A stretch of DNA of 5,945 bases from Clostridiaceae bacterium. Its GTDB lineage: Bacteria; Bacillota; Clostridia; UBA1212; DUPL01. The notes below the pieces were generated by a model. It worked only from the letters and a program-made list of their open reading frames with translations, searched no databases and had not been told where the DNA came from. This document shows positions 1 through 5,658 of this stretch, one piece after another; the first letter of the stretch is position 1; each line of letters starts with the position of its first letter. The stretch is from the NCBI GenBank assembly GCA_012522035.1, contig JAAYLF010000263.1:1-5945 (forward strand), written 5' to 3'. The position numbers and the translations under genes were made by a program.

Positions 1-120
1 CTCCCCCGTATCAATAGGCTTTCGCGGCATAAACGCTTACGATTATCAAGGTACAAAACTTTATTTTTTAAAGCCATCCAAAATATTTTAATACCGAGGT
101 AATTTACACACTATTTTGGA
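1..120. other. 5' flank without an assignable gene
   Basis: No gene can be assigned with confidence here. Two + strand frames are open from the window edge, one to a TAA at 100-102 and one to a TAA at 89-91; the second gives a tail rich in Gly, Tyr and Lys and could be the end of an upstream gene. On the - strand an ATG at 77-75 is open to the edge but has no ribosome binding site. The stretch also carries a 9-bp inverted repeat, TCCAAAATA (77-85) and TATTTTGGA (112-120), directly in front of the next promoter. Confidence 0.35.
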
Positions 121-121
121 C

Positions 122-150
122 TTGACTTTTGGCCAATGCTTGTATATAAT
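122..150 (+). promoter_or_regulatory. Sigma-A promoter of the NPATGD surface-protein gene
   Basis: TTGACT (122-127) and TATAAT (145-150) are separated by 17 nt, a near-consensus vegetative promoter. Transcription would begin around 157, giving a leader of about 25 nt. A 9-bp inverted repeat (77-85 / 112-120) ends one base before the -35 box and might be a regulator site. Confidence 0.8.
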
Positions 151-182
151 ATGAGTAAAATAATACTAGGAGGTAATGCATA

Positions 183-815
183 ATGAGGAAACTTATTGTT
201 TTTATGCTTGTTATGGTCGTAGTCCTGTCAATGACGCTAATACCCTCCTCCGCTGAGGATGATTTGGTCATCGATTTGGGTGCTATCGGCGGTGTCGAAG
301 ATTATGGTCCCCATGGCTATCCTGACCAAAAACTGCTAATGTTTGGTTATGAAACTGTTGTAAAACTAGGTAATTTCGATTTGTCAAAATATGATGCTAT
401 GGAAATTACATATGCAACAGACCTCAGATTCCAAGCAATGAAAGAGGGAATGAAACATGTGGCTATTCTTGGTATCAAATCAGCAGATTCTCCAATTTTC
501 GGATATACAGACCTGGATTTCAATGAAGAGAACTCCCTTGGCTGGGCTCCATTGACAGATGCGGATCCAGAAGCTAATCCTGACGGAGTCAACTGGGACA
601 AAGGCGAAAGAAAGTGTGTAATTGACCTTTCCGAGCAGAACTACAGTGGAGATGTTTACTTGATGTGCTACAACTCTACAGGTAACGAAACCCTTGTTGT
701 AGGAATCAAGCTCATTGCAAAACAAGAAAACCCAGCTACTGGCGACATCGGTATTGTAGGTATGGCTATCGTTTCTACTTTTGCCACAACTTTGGCAAAG
801 AAGAAAGGACGTTAG
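183..815 (+). CDS. Small secreted protein with NPATGD sortase signal, putative beta-sandwich domain
   Basis: This 210-residue protein is predicted to be exported and attached to the cell wall. Residues 1-24 are a signal peptide (MRK, hydrophobic run, likely cleavage after Ser-Ser-Ala24). Residues 25-181 form the mature domain, rich in Gly, Asp, Tyr and alternating hydrophobics, suggesting a beta-sandwich. Segments such as YATD (77-80) and GERKCVIDL (141-149) resemble small modules I associate with secreted carbohydrate-active proteins; that link is from memory and weak. The C-terminus has NPATGD (183-188), a short hydrophobic stretch (189-205) and KKKGR, the three parts of a sortase signal, though with NP instead of LP. 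The start is set by AGGAGG at 168-173, 9 nt before the ATG. Two cysteines (145, 162) could pair. The gene is monocistronic, between its own promoter and terminator. No sortase gene lies in the window, and the function is unknown. Confidence 0.85.
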   Translation: MRKLIVFMLVMVVVLSMTLIPSSAEDDLVIDLGAIGGVEDYGPHGYPDQKLLMFGYETVVKLGNFDLSKYDAMEITYATDLRFQAMKEGMKHVAILGIKSADSPIFGYTDLDFNEENSLGWAPLTDADPEANPDGVNWDKGERKCVIDLSEQNYSGDVYLMCYNSTGNETLVVGIKLIAKQENPATGDIGIVGMAIVSTFATTLAKKKGR

Positions 816-834
816 TGCAATGCGTTAGAACCTC

Positions 835-882
835 AAACAGCAGGAAATATGGGTATCATATCCATATTTCCTGCTGTTTTTT
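835..882 (+). terminator. Strong intrinsic terminator
   Basis: AAACAGCAGGAAATATGG (835-852) pairs perfectly with 862-879, an 18-bp stem that can extend by three more pairs (one G-U) to a 3-nt loop, followed by T877-882. It ends the gene at 183-815. It lies just beyond the facing gene's own hairpin and could also stop any readthrough from that side. Confidence 0.93.
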
Positions 883-917
883 ATGTGAATTAAGTTCTTG
901 TGCGTCTTACGAAATAG

Positions 918-962
918 AAAAAAGGGATTTGCATTCAGTAAATCTGATGCGCATCCCCTTTT
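918..962 (-). terminator. Probable terminator of the NPPTSD surface-protein gene
   Basis: Read on the - strand, AAAAGGGGAT and ATCCCTTTTTT flank a stem with an inner CTGA/TCAG-type helix, a small internal loop and single-base bulges, and a 5-nt apex. The U-tract is at 923-918. It begins about 22 nt after the stop codon at 985. Because the outer arms are A-rich then T-rich on both strands, it may work in both directions. Confidence 0.75.
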
Positions 963-984
963 AATGATTCTGATTAATGGAATA

Positions 985-1608
985 TCATGCTTCAGCTCTT
1001 CTCTTTTTGAATACAATGGCACCAGCTGCAGCTATAATCAGAACGTATGCAAAAACAGTTGTAGAATCAGAAGTTGGTGGGTTGTCATCCGCCACATATA
1101 TGCAGGACTTTGCCATGTAACTTACCTCTTTACCGTTAATATAGGTTACAGCACCTACATCCGGATTTTTGCCATCAGTCCATACACCAAGATCGTTTGT
1201 TGCAGCATCCTTTGGCATCAGAACCAAATATGTACCAGGTCCATAATAACCTTTGACATCCAGTCTGAAGTCAGAGTTGTCCGCATGCAGCTCGGAATGG
1301 GATTCAAGTCTATCGCCTGCAACAGTTGTTGCATAATCCGTATCCCATTTGAAGAGAACGATTTCACCTGTGCTGTCTTTTTTTGTCCAAGTAGGACTAT
1401 CAATAAAAACGAACGCTTTAAGCATTTTACCTTCCGGCACAGTAAACTTGACTGCAATATCGCCGACAGCAAGAACATTTTTGGGACCGTCTCCTCCACC
1501 GGATTTATACAAATCAATACGCTCCTCTGCAGCACTTACCGGTAAAACCATGGCAAATATGCAGACTAATACAAGTATCAAGGCAACTTTTCTCATTAAG
1601 GTTTTCAT
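985..1608 (-). CDS. Small secreted protein with NPPTSD sortase signal
   Basis: This 207-residue protein is predicted to be exported and anchored to the wall. Residues 1-27 are a signal peptide (KTLMRK, long hydrophobic run, VSA-A cleavage region). Residues 28-175 are the mature domain, with beta-strand-like patterns and a stretch FKWDTDYATTVAGDRL (86-101) followed by YGPGTYLVLM (122-131) and GVW (141-143). I associate this pattern with beta-sandwich modules in secreted carbohydrate-active proteins, but cannot verify this here. The C-terminus has NPPTSD (176-181), a membrane segment (about 184-200) and KKRR (201-204): a complete sortase-type signal with a non-LPXTG motif. The first ATG is supported by GGGGGTG at 1620-1614 on the - strand, which pairs with the 16S tail through one G-U; the ATG four codons later is less well placed. 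It is monocistronic and convergent with the other surface-protein gene. The two mature domains do not look alike. Confidence 0.87.
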   Translation of the reverse strand: MKTLMRKVALILVLVCIFAMVLPVSAAEERIDLYKSGGGDGPKNVLAVGDIAVKFTVPEGKMLKAFVFIDSPTWTKKDSTGEIVLFKWDTDYATTVAGDRLESHSELHADNSDFRLDVKGYYGPGTYLVLMPKDAATNDLGVWTDGKNPDVGAVTYINGKEVSYMAKSCIYVADDNPPTSDSTTVFAYVLIIAAAGAIVFKKRRAEA

Positions 1609-1639
1609 AGGTACACCCCCGTATTTTTGCTTTAGCTAA

Positions 1640-1668
1640 ATTATATTTACAATCCAGATATCTGTCAA
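1640..1668 (-). promoter_or_regulatory. Perfect-consensus sigma-A promoter of the NPPTSD gene
   Basis: On the - strand TTGACA (1668-1663) and TATAAT (1645-1640) are exactly consensus and separated by 17 nt. A perfect 10-bp palindrome CAGATATCTG (1655-1664) sits inside the spacer and overlaps the -35 box, a position where a bound repressor would block polymerase. Start of transcription is expected near 1633, leaving a leader of about 25 nt. Confidence 0.85.
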
Positions 1669-1720
1669 TAGTATTTTAATATTTTATTTACACTCTCTAA
1701 TTACAGTTATTTTATTGTTC

Positions 1721-1749
1721 TTTTACTTTTTAGCCCACCCCGGTATAAT
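1721..1749 (+). promoter_or_regulatory. Putative promoter of the fetAB-like operon
   Basis: A consensus -10 box TATAAT (1744-1749) lies 17 nt after a weak -35 candidate TTTTAC (1721-1726). Transcription would start near 1756, about 20 nt before the start codon. GTATA (1743-1747) and TATAC (1756-1760) form an inverted repeat around the -10 and start point, a possible operator; a convincing Fur box is not visible. The promoter is divergent from the surface-protein promoter about 55 bp away. Confidence 0.5.
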
Positions 1750-1778
1750 ATTATCTATACGGTTTCAAGGAGATGTAT

Positions 1779-2405
1779 ATGCATATTCTAAGTATAAAAT
1801 CATTGAATTTCAAAAATAAAATTTTCTACAAAGATGTAAACATTGAAAAAGGACAAATAGTTTTCTTAAGAGGTGCCAGCGGTAGTGGAAAAAGTACTCT
1901 TCTAAGACTTATCAATGCAACCCTTCCATTGGAAGAAGGAACAATTCTTTACAACAACAAGGATATTCGCGAGATTGACACAATTACATTGAGAAGGGAA
2001 ATAATTCTCGCAGGTCAGTCAGTATATCTGTTTCCAGGAACAATAAAAGATAATTTCAAGAGGTATCACGAGTACAGAGAATCGCAAGTTCCTTCAGATG
2101 AGGTAATAAGGTCCTTGCTTGACACAAGCTGTATCGATTTTGATATCGACACAGTATGCAACAACTTTTCAGGAGGAGAAAGACAAAGAGTTTTCATAAG
2201 CATCGCCTTAAGCTTTAAACCTAGGGTATTGCTACTGGACGAGCCTACATCCGCTTTGGATAACGCAACTGCAGACCGGCTTATGAGCAATCTTGTCACA
2301 CACTGCAAGCAGAATTACATGACTATGATTATTGTAAGCCATGATCAGACCATTACTGAAAAATATGCTGAGGTTACAATAGATATTGGGGAGGGTGTAA
2401 AATGA
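1779..2405 (+). CDS. fetA: ABC transporter ATP-binding protein, FetA/YbbL type
   Basis: This is the cytoplasmic ATPase of an ABC transporter, predicted to power the permease encoded next to it. Counted from the upstream ATG at 1773, all motifs are intact: Walker A GASGSGKST (34-42), Q-loop Gln82, signature FSGGERQR (132-139), Walker B LLLDEP (153-158, Glu157 catalytic), D-loop SALD (160-163) and switch His190. About 208 residues is the short length typical of FetA-type ATPases. I prefer the ATG at 1779: AAGGAG (1767-1772) touches the ATG at 1773 with no spacer but is 6 nt from the one at 1779. The stop overlaps the permease start by 4 nt (ATGA), which implies translational coupling. The family assignment rests mainly on the partner. 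In Escherichia coli FetAB is linked to iron export and oxidative-stress resistance; the substrate here is inferred, and related systems have been tied to other metals. Confidence 0.9.
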   Translation: MHILSIKSLNFKNKIFYKDVNIEKGQIVFLRGASGSGKSTLLRLINATLPLEEGTILYNNKDIREIDTITLRREIILAGQSVYLFPGTIKDNFKRYHEYRESQVPSDEVIRSLLDTSCIDFDIDTVCNNFSGGERQRVFISIALSFKPRVLLLDEPTSALDNATADRLMSNLVTHCKQNYMTMIIVSHDQTITEKYAEVTIDIGEGVK

Positions 2406-3175
2406 GCGGAGCTGCTTCAATTAGTCTTGTACGATTCATAATAATCTACCTTTTATTGCTGATAGTTATAGCAATAATGAAGAAAAGCAAAATCAATCAA
2501 ACAAAACTTCTTCTTGTTGCAAGCATTAGAATGACGCTGCAGCTGATAATCGCAGGGTTTATCCTGACATATATTTTTGAACACCCGCACCCTGTATTTA
2601 CAGTTCTTTATCTTGCCTCCATGATAACGTTTGCAATACACAGGGTTCTTTCAAGAAACAAGGAACTTAATACGAGTTTTAAAATAGTGATTGGGTTTTC
2701 CTTGGCTTTTTCAGGGCTTGGGATTGTCGCCTATTTTGTAATGGCTGTTGTAAATCAGAGCATTTTCTATCCCCAATATACCATTCCCCTGTCCGGCATG
2801 ATTATTGGGAACGCCATGACAGGGGTGAATCTTGGCGTGAAAACCTTCCTTGAATCAATATCAGCAGAGAAACCCAGGATTGAGGCATTGATAAATTTCG
2901 GAGCAAAACCAAAGGACATACTGCTGCCGTTTGTAAATCAGTCTCTTGAGACTGCACTTCTTCCCACACTTAACAACATGGTGGGAATGGGTATTGTGTC
3001 TCTGCCTGGAATGATGACAGGCCAGATTCTTTCAGGAACCATACCCACCACTGCAATTCTGTATCAGATATCCATAATGATTGCCATATGTACCGTTGTA
3101 TGTCTGTCCGTGTTTGGCTCTCTGTATCTTGGATACCGAACACTGTACAACGAAAGAAATCAGTTTTTGTTTTAA
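2402..3175 (+). CDS. fetB: ABC transporter permease, FetB/YbbM (UPF0014) family, putative iron exporter
   Basis: This 257-residue integral membrane protein is predicted to form the export channel with the preceding ATPase. Hydrophobic segments lie at about 9-26, 36-59, 65-82, 94-117, 128-146, 187-210 and 219-245. Family landmarks are the YTIPLSGMIIGNAM block (126-139), the cytoplasmic EALINFGAKP segment (161-170), a likely coupling region to the ATPase, and the NNMVGMGIVSLPGMMTGQIL block (191-210). The length matches E. coli FetB (about 260). The ATG overlaps the ATPase stop, and GGAGG at 2390-2394 lies 7 nt upstream. The stop codon directly abuts the end of the convergent glycosidase reading frame, with no spacer and no terminator between them. 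Membership of the UPF0014 family is clear from the motifs; iron as substrate is an inference from the family. Confidence 0.92.
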   Translation: MSGAASISLVRFIIIYLLLLIVIAIMKKSKINQTKLLLVASIRMTLQLIIAGFILTYIFEHPHPVFTVLYLASMITFAIHRVLSRNKELNTSFKIVIGFSLAFSGLGIVAYFVMAVVNQSIFYPQYTIPLSGMIIGNAMTGVNLGVKTFLESISAEKPRIEALINFGAKPKDILLPFVNQSLETALLPTLNNMVGMGIVSLPGMMTGQILSGTIPTTAILYQISIMIAICTVVCLSVFGSLYLGYRTLYNERNQFLF

Positions 3176-3457
3176 TTACAAACTCATCTCATACAGCTTG
3201 ATGTCCCACGCAGTTACATCTGAGTTCTGAAGGATAAAACCCAAAGTACCATTGGGTTTTCCAAGGTGTACAAAGGTTTGTACATGAAGATCGTTTACAT
3301 ACAGCTCGTAAACGTTTCTTCTGTACAAGAGTTTGAAGGTATGTGTGGTGTTTGCATCAACACCTCTAACATTTGCACAACCTTCGTCTATGGTATCAAT
3401 TATCTCATTCTTCATTATGTTGTAGGATATTGAAACCTTTGTAACGTAGGACTTTCT
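3176..3457 (-). pseudogene. Detached C-terminal part of the GH32-like glycosidase, after an in-frame TAA
   Basis: The TAA at 3460-3458 is followed in the same frame by 94 open codons ending in TAA at 3178-3176. They begin RKSYVTKVSISYN and contain FKLLYRRNVYELYVNDL and GTLGFILQN, the kind of beta-sandwich ending seen in GH32-type enzymes. The first internal ATG is at 3415 and has no ribosome binding site, so separate translation of the last 79 residues is unlikely. With the upstream part the reading would be about 510 codons. No frameshift is needed, so a single substitution (for example CAA to TAA) explains the break. Alternatives are a base-call error or stop readthrough. Confidence 0.82.
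3236..3260 (+). terminator. Weak hairpin that could terminate fetAB transcripts
   Basis: AAAACCCAA (3236-3244) and TTGGGTTTT (3252-3260) form a perfect 9-bp stem with a 7-nt loop, 60 nt past the fetB stop. The arm ends in four Ts only, and just three pairs are G-C, so it is weak. It lies within the coding frame of the opposing glycosidase tail, where it may be a coincidence. Confidence 0.25.
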
Positions 3458-4708
3458 TTAGTATGGATGCCCTATTTCAAGCTCAATACCCATCCCTTTG
3501 TTGTCTTCCTCTCCCATAAACACACCAAAAGCAGCCGGTCTCCAGCAGTGTGTCTTATTATTCACCTCGTCGTAGTGAGGATAACTGTTTGCAAAAAACT
3601 TGCCTTCCAGGACAACTCCCTTTTCCAGATCCAGATTTCGGTCAATTGTAATGAGCATCTTTCTGTCGTTAACCACAGGATCGGTACTTCCTTCAACGCA
3701 TGCATGGAATCCGTCGCTGCTCGGTACAAATATTTGATCACGCCAGGAGGGATGAAGCTTTGTTGTATTGAAAGAGAGTTTGAAGGCATCGCTATTTAGC
3801 CTTGTTTCTCTACCCTTCAAAAGTTCGTTTTGCTTCCAGTAAGCAAGTCTCAGATGTCCGCCTTCATCCACCTGCGCTTTTCTTAAAGGCAATAGCCATA
3901 TTTCATACGGACCTCCTGCATCCACTGCATTGCTTATGAGGATTTCCCCATCACCCCTTGCAAAGCATGCCAGATTCTGCACAAAGACCCTGCCTTCAAG
4001 CCTGTCAAAGCCGCACAGTCTGAAGGCCTCTTTGTCTGGTTTGAAAGGACCCATGGGATTGTCGCTTGTAAATGTATACAGTCCATAACCGTAGCTGCCT
4101 GCATACCCTACAAACCCGCCGATATAGTAGTATTTGCCGTTTATCTTTTCAACACCGCCACCTTCAAGACAGTTGATGGGAGGAATGTCTCCCCACTCTA
4201 TTACAGGAGGCTTGTGGCTTGTCCAGTTTACACCATCCTTGCTTGTCAGGATTCCAAAACAGGACTTGTATTCAGGCTTGGGGGTAGCCACTGGATAGCC
4301 ATAATATGTGTCTCCCTCTTTAATTACATACATATGGTCGTATCTTCCTTCGCCCTGATACCATCTTGTGTCAGGGGTGGCCTTGCCAACATATTCCCAT
4401 TCTTTAAGGTCTTTTGACCTGTAGAATCTCAATGTGTCGTTGTTGGCTCTTGATTCTTCACTGAAGCTCCCAAAGTTAACCATTACATACTCATCTGTCT
4501 CATAGACAAACATCTTGCACACACCGTTTGTGTCTTCAAGGACTGCACCCACATCCTCCCAGTGTACTCCATCTTCCGACACTGCCATGTACATATTATT
4601 GTCCAAATCCGTGTGTTTTTCCTTGTACATGGAGAACATGTAGTATTTGCTGTTTATGAACATGATTGTAGGGTCCCACATGCACCCCGTCCTTGGCTTG
4701 AATATCAT
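3458..4708 (-). CDS. GH32/GH43-like beta-propeller glycosidase, truncated by an in-frame stop
   Basis: This 416-residue product resembles glycosidases of the five-bladed beta-propeller superfamily, closest in layout to GH32 (beta-fructosidases, levanases). WDPT (11-14) would supply the nucleophile Asp12, RYDHM (122-126) matches the Arg-Asp region that stabilises the transition state, and CLEGGG (180-185) would supply the acid/base Glu182. Repeats of the type SKDGVNW / SEDGVHW are usual in these propellers. The propeller ends near 300 and a beta-sandwich starts, but TAA at 3460-3458 cuts it after GHPY; its last 94 codons continue in frame. There is no signal peptide, so action on imported short saccharides in the cytoplasm is likely. 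AAGGAGG (4723-4717) lies 8 nt before the ATG, inside the end of the phosphatase gene. Only 3 nt separate the two genes, an operon. The substrate is not predictable, and the truncated product may not fold. Confidence 0.82.
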   Translation of the reverse strand: MIFKPRTGCMWDPTIMFINSKYYMFSMYKEKHTDLDNNMYMAVSEDGVHWEDVGAVLEDTNGVCKMFVYETDEYVMVNFGSFSEESRANNDTLRFYRSKDLKEWEYVGKATPDTRWYQGEGRYDHMYVIKEGDTYYGYPVATPKPEYKSCFGILTSKDGVNWTSHKPPVIEWGDIPPINCLEGGGVEKINGKYYYIGGFVGYAGSYGYGLYTFTSDNPMGPFKPDKEAFRLCGFDRLEGRVFVQNLACFARGDGEILISNAVDAGGPYEIWLLPLRKAQVDEGGHLRLAYWKQNELLKGRETRLNSDAFKLSFNTTKLHPSWRDQIFVPSSDGFHACVEGSTDPVVNDRKMLITIDRNLDLEKGVVLEGKFFANSYPHYDEVNNKTHCWRPAAFGVFMGEEDNKGMGIELEIGHPY

Positions 4709-4711
4709 GGC

Positions 4712-5515
4712 CTAGACCTCCTTGAGAAGTTTGATTCCATCTTTGTAAGATAAAGGATTGCCTGCCACTACACTGGAGGGTCTGTCAAGAGGAAGGTCGT
4801 TTCCGTCAAAGTCAAATATTACGCCACCGGCTTCCTGAATGAGAATTATCCCTGCCGCATAATCCCATGGATGAAGAATTAATTCAAAAAAGAAATCCGC
4901 TCTTCCTGCCGCAATATAGCCAAGATCAAGGGCTGCAGACCCCGTTCTTCTAATATCCTTAGTATTTAAGAATACGTGTTTCAGAATTTTGAAGGTTCTG
5001 TCATGGGTATCGTTGGTGCTGGGAGAAGTACCAAAAAGCACAAGGGAATCCTTTATGCCATGCCCGCTTACATGAATCCTCTTGTTGTTAAGGTATGCGC
5101 CTTTTCCTTTAACTGCATGGAATATCTCGTTAGTATAGGGGTTCATGACCACTCCAAGCAAGATTTTTCCGTCTTTGCCGTATGCAACGGAGATGCTGCT
5201 GTGTCTGAAATCATGTACAAAGTTTGTGGTTCCGTCCACCGGATCTATGAGAAAAAACTCACGCGCAAACTTTGACTCTCCCACTTGTCCGCTGTCTTTT
5301 GTATCCTCCTCTCCAATTACCAAAACGTCAGGATACATGCTTCCAAGCTCTGCAATCAAGGAATTCTGCACTTCCAAATCATATTTGGTAACCACATCCC
5401 GGTTGCTCGCCTTTATTTCAATATCCATGTCACTCTCATTTGCACCCAAATCCCTTGTAAGGATTTTTGCTGCATTTTTCACCGCTTTAATTACATCCTC
5501 TACATTAACTCTCAT
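4712..5515 (-). CDS. Inositol monophosphatase family protein
   Basis: This 267-residue cytoplasmic enzyme belongs to the metal-dependent, lithium-sensitive phosphatase superfamily, which hydrolyses phosphate from myo-inositol phosphates and, in various members, fructose-1,6-bisphosphate, PAP or other sugar phosphates. Metal-site motifs are intact: GEED (68-71, Glu70), DPVDGTTNFVH (91-101, Asp91 and Asp94) and WDYAAG (217-222, Asp218). The length is typical. I chose the ATG at 5515 because AGGAGG (5526-5521) is 5 nt upstream; an in-frame GTG at 5533 would put that site inside the gene. It is the first gene of an operon with the glycosidase. A role on a sugar phosphate released through the glycosidase pathway is possible but is inference. 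The motifs do not separate inositol phosphatase from fructose bisphosphatase activity, so I give no gene symbol. Confidence 0.92.
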   Translation of the reverse strand: MRVNVEDVIKAVKNAAKILTRDLGANESDMDIEIKASNRDVVTKYDLEVQNSLIAELGSMYPDVLVIGEEDTKDSGQVGESKFAREFFLIDPVDGTTNFVHDFRHSSISVAYGKDGKILLGVVMNPYTNEIFHAVKGKGAYLNNKRIHVSGHGIKDSLVLFGTSPSTNDTHDRTFKILKHVFLNTKDIRRTGSAALDLGYIAAGRADFFFELILHPWDYAAGIILIQEAGGVIFDFDGNDLPLDRPSSVVAGNPLSYKDGIKLLKEV

Positions 5516-5546
5516 ACAATCCTCCTGTTTCACATAGTCTATTCAT

Positions 5547-5575
5547 ATACTAATACAGATTTGCAATTTGGACAA
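5547..5575 (-). promoter_or_regulatory. Weak candidate promoter of the phosphatase-glycosidase operon
   Basis: On the - strand TTGTCC (5575-5570) and TAGTAT (5552-5547) are 17 nt apart, each matching four of six consensus bases. It would give a leader of about 25 nt before the ATG at 5515. It is the best candidate I find in this 143-bp divergent region, but not strong. Confidence 0.35.
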
Positions 5576-5596
5576 TCCGTTTTACTCAGACCCATT

Positions 5597-5624
5597 TTGT
5601 TTTCACACAAAAATGTGATAAAAT
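5597..5624 (+). promoter_or_regulatory. Extended -10 promoter of the mgtC-like gene with a dyad in the spacer
   Basis: TAAAAT (5619-5624) is preceded by TGA (5616-5618), an extended -10 element. A weak -35 candidate TTGTTT (5597-5602) lies 16 nt upstream. The spacer holds TCACA (5603-5607), six bases, then TGTGA (5614-5618), a perfect inverted repeat that suggests an operator. The leader would be under 35 nt, too short for a magnesium riboswitch. Confidence 0.5.
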
Positions 5625-5658
5625 ACATTATTATTTATTGCATAAAAGGGGTGATTTG

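Noticed and set aside
1..60. c-di-GMP or similar riboswitch upstream of the first surface-protein gene
   Set aside because: No recognisable conserved core is visible, and the stretch lies upstream of the near-consensus promoter at 122-150, so it would not be in that gene's transcript.
151..183. Ten-codon leader peptide ending in TAATG overlap with the NPATGD gene
   Set aside because: Its ATG directly follows the -10 box and lies upstream of the expected transcription start, so it would not be in the transcript.
778..800. Hairpin TTTGCCA/TGGCAAA near the end of the first gene
   Set aside because: It lies within coding sequence, has no T-tract, and a much stronger terminator follows 35 nt later.
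898..1545. Long open frame (215 codons) on the + strand opposite the NPPTSD gene
   Set aside because: It has no ribosome binding site, is rich in Cys, Ser and Ile without domain-like pattern, and runs across the terminator hairpin. The - strand gene has promoter, ribosome binding site, signal peptide and sorting signal.
3413..3415. ATG as independent start of a 79-residue protein
   Set aside because: There is no ribosome binding site, and the frame is continuous with the glycosidase through 14 more codons back to the TAA. It is better read as the tail of the interrupted gene.
5145..5537. Open frame of 130 codons on the + strand opposite the phosphatase
   Set aside because: It is the antisense shadow of a gene with intact catalytic motifs and a strong ribosome binding site; no start signal is seen on the + strand.
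5625..5658. Magnesium riboswitch (M-box) before the mgtC-like gene
   Set aside because: The leader after the probable promoter is about 30 nt, far too short for this RNA.
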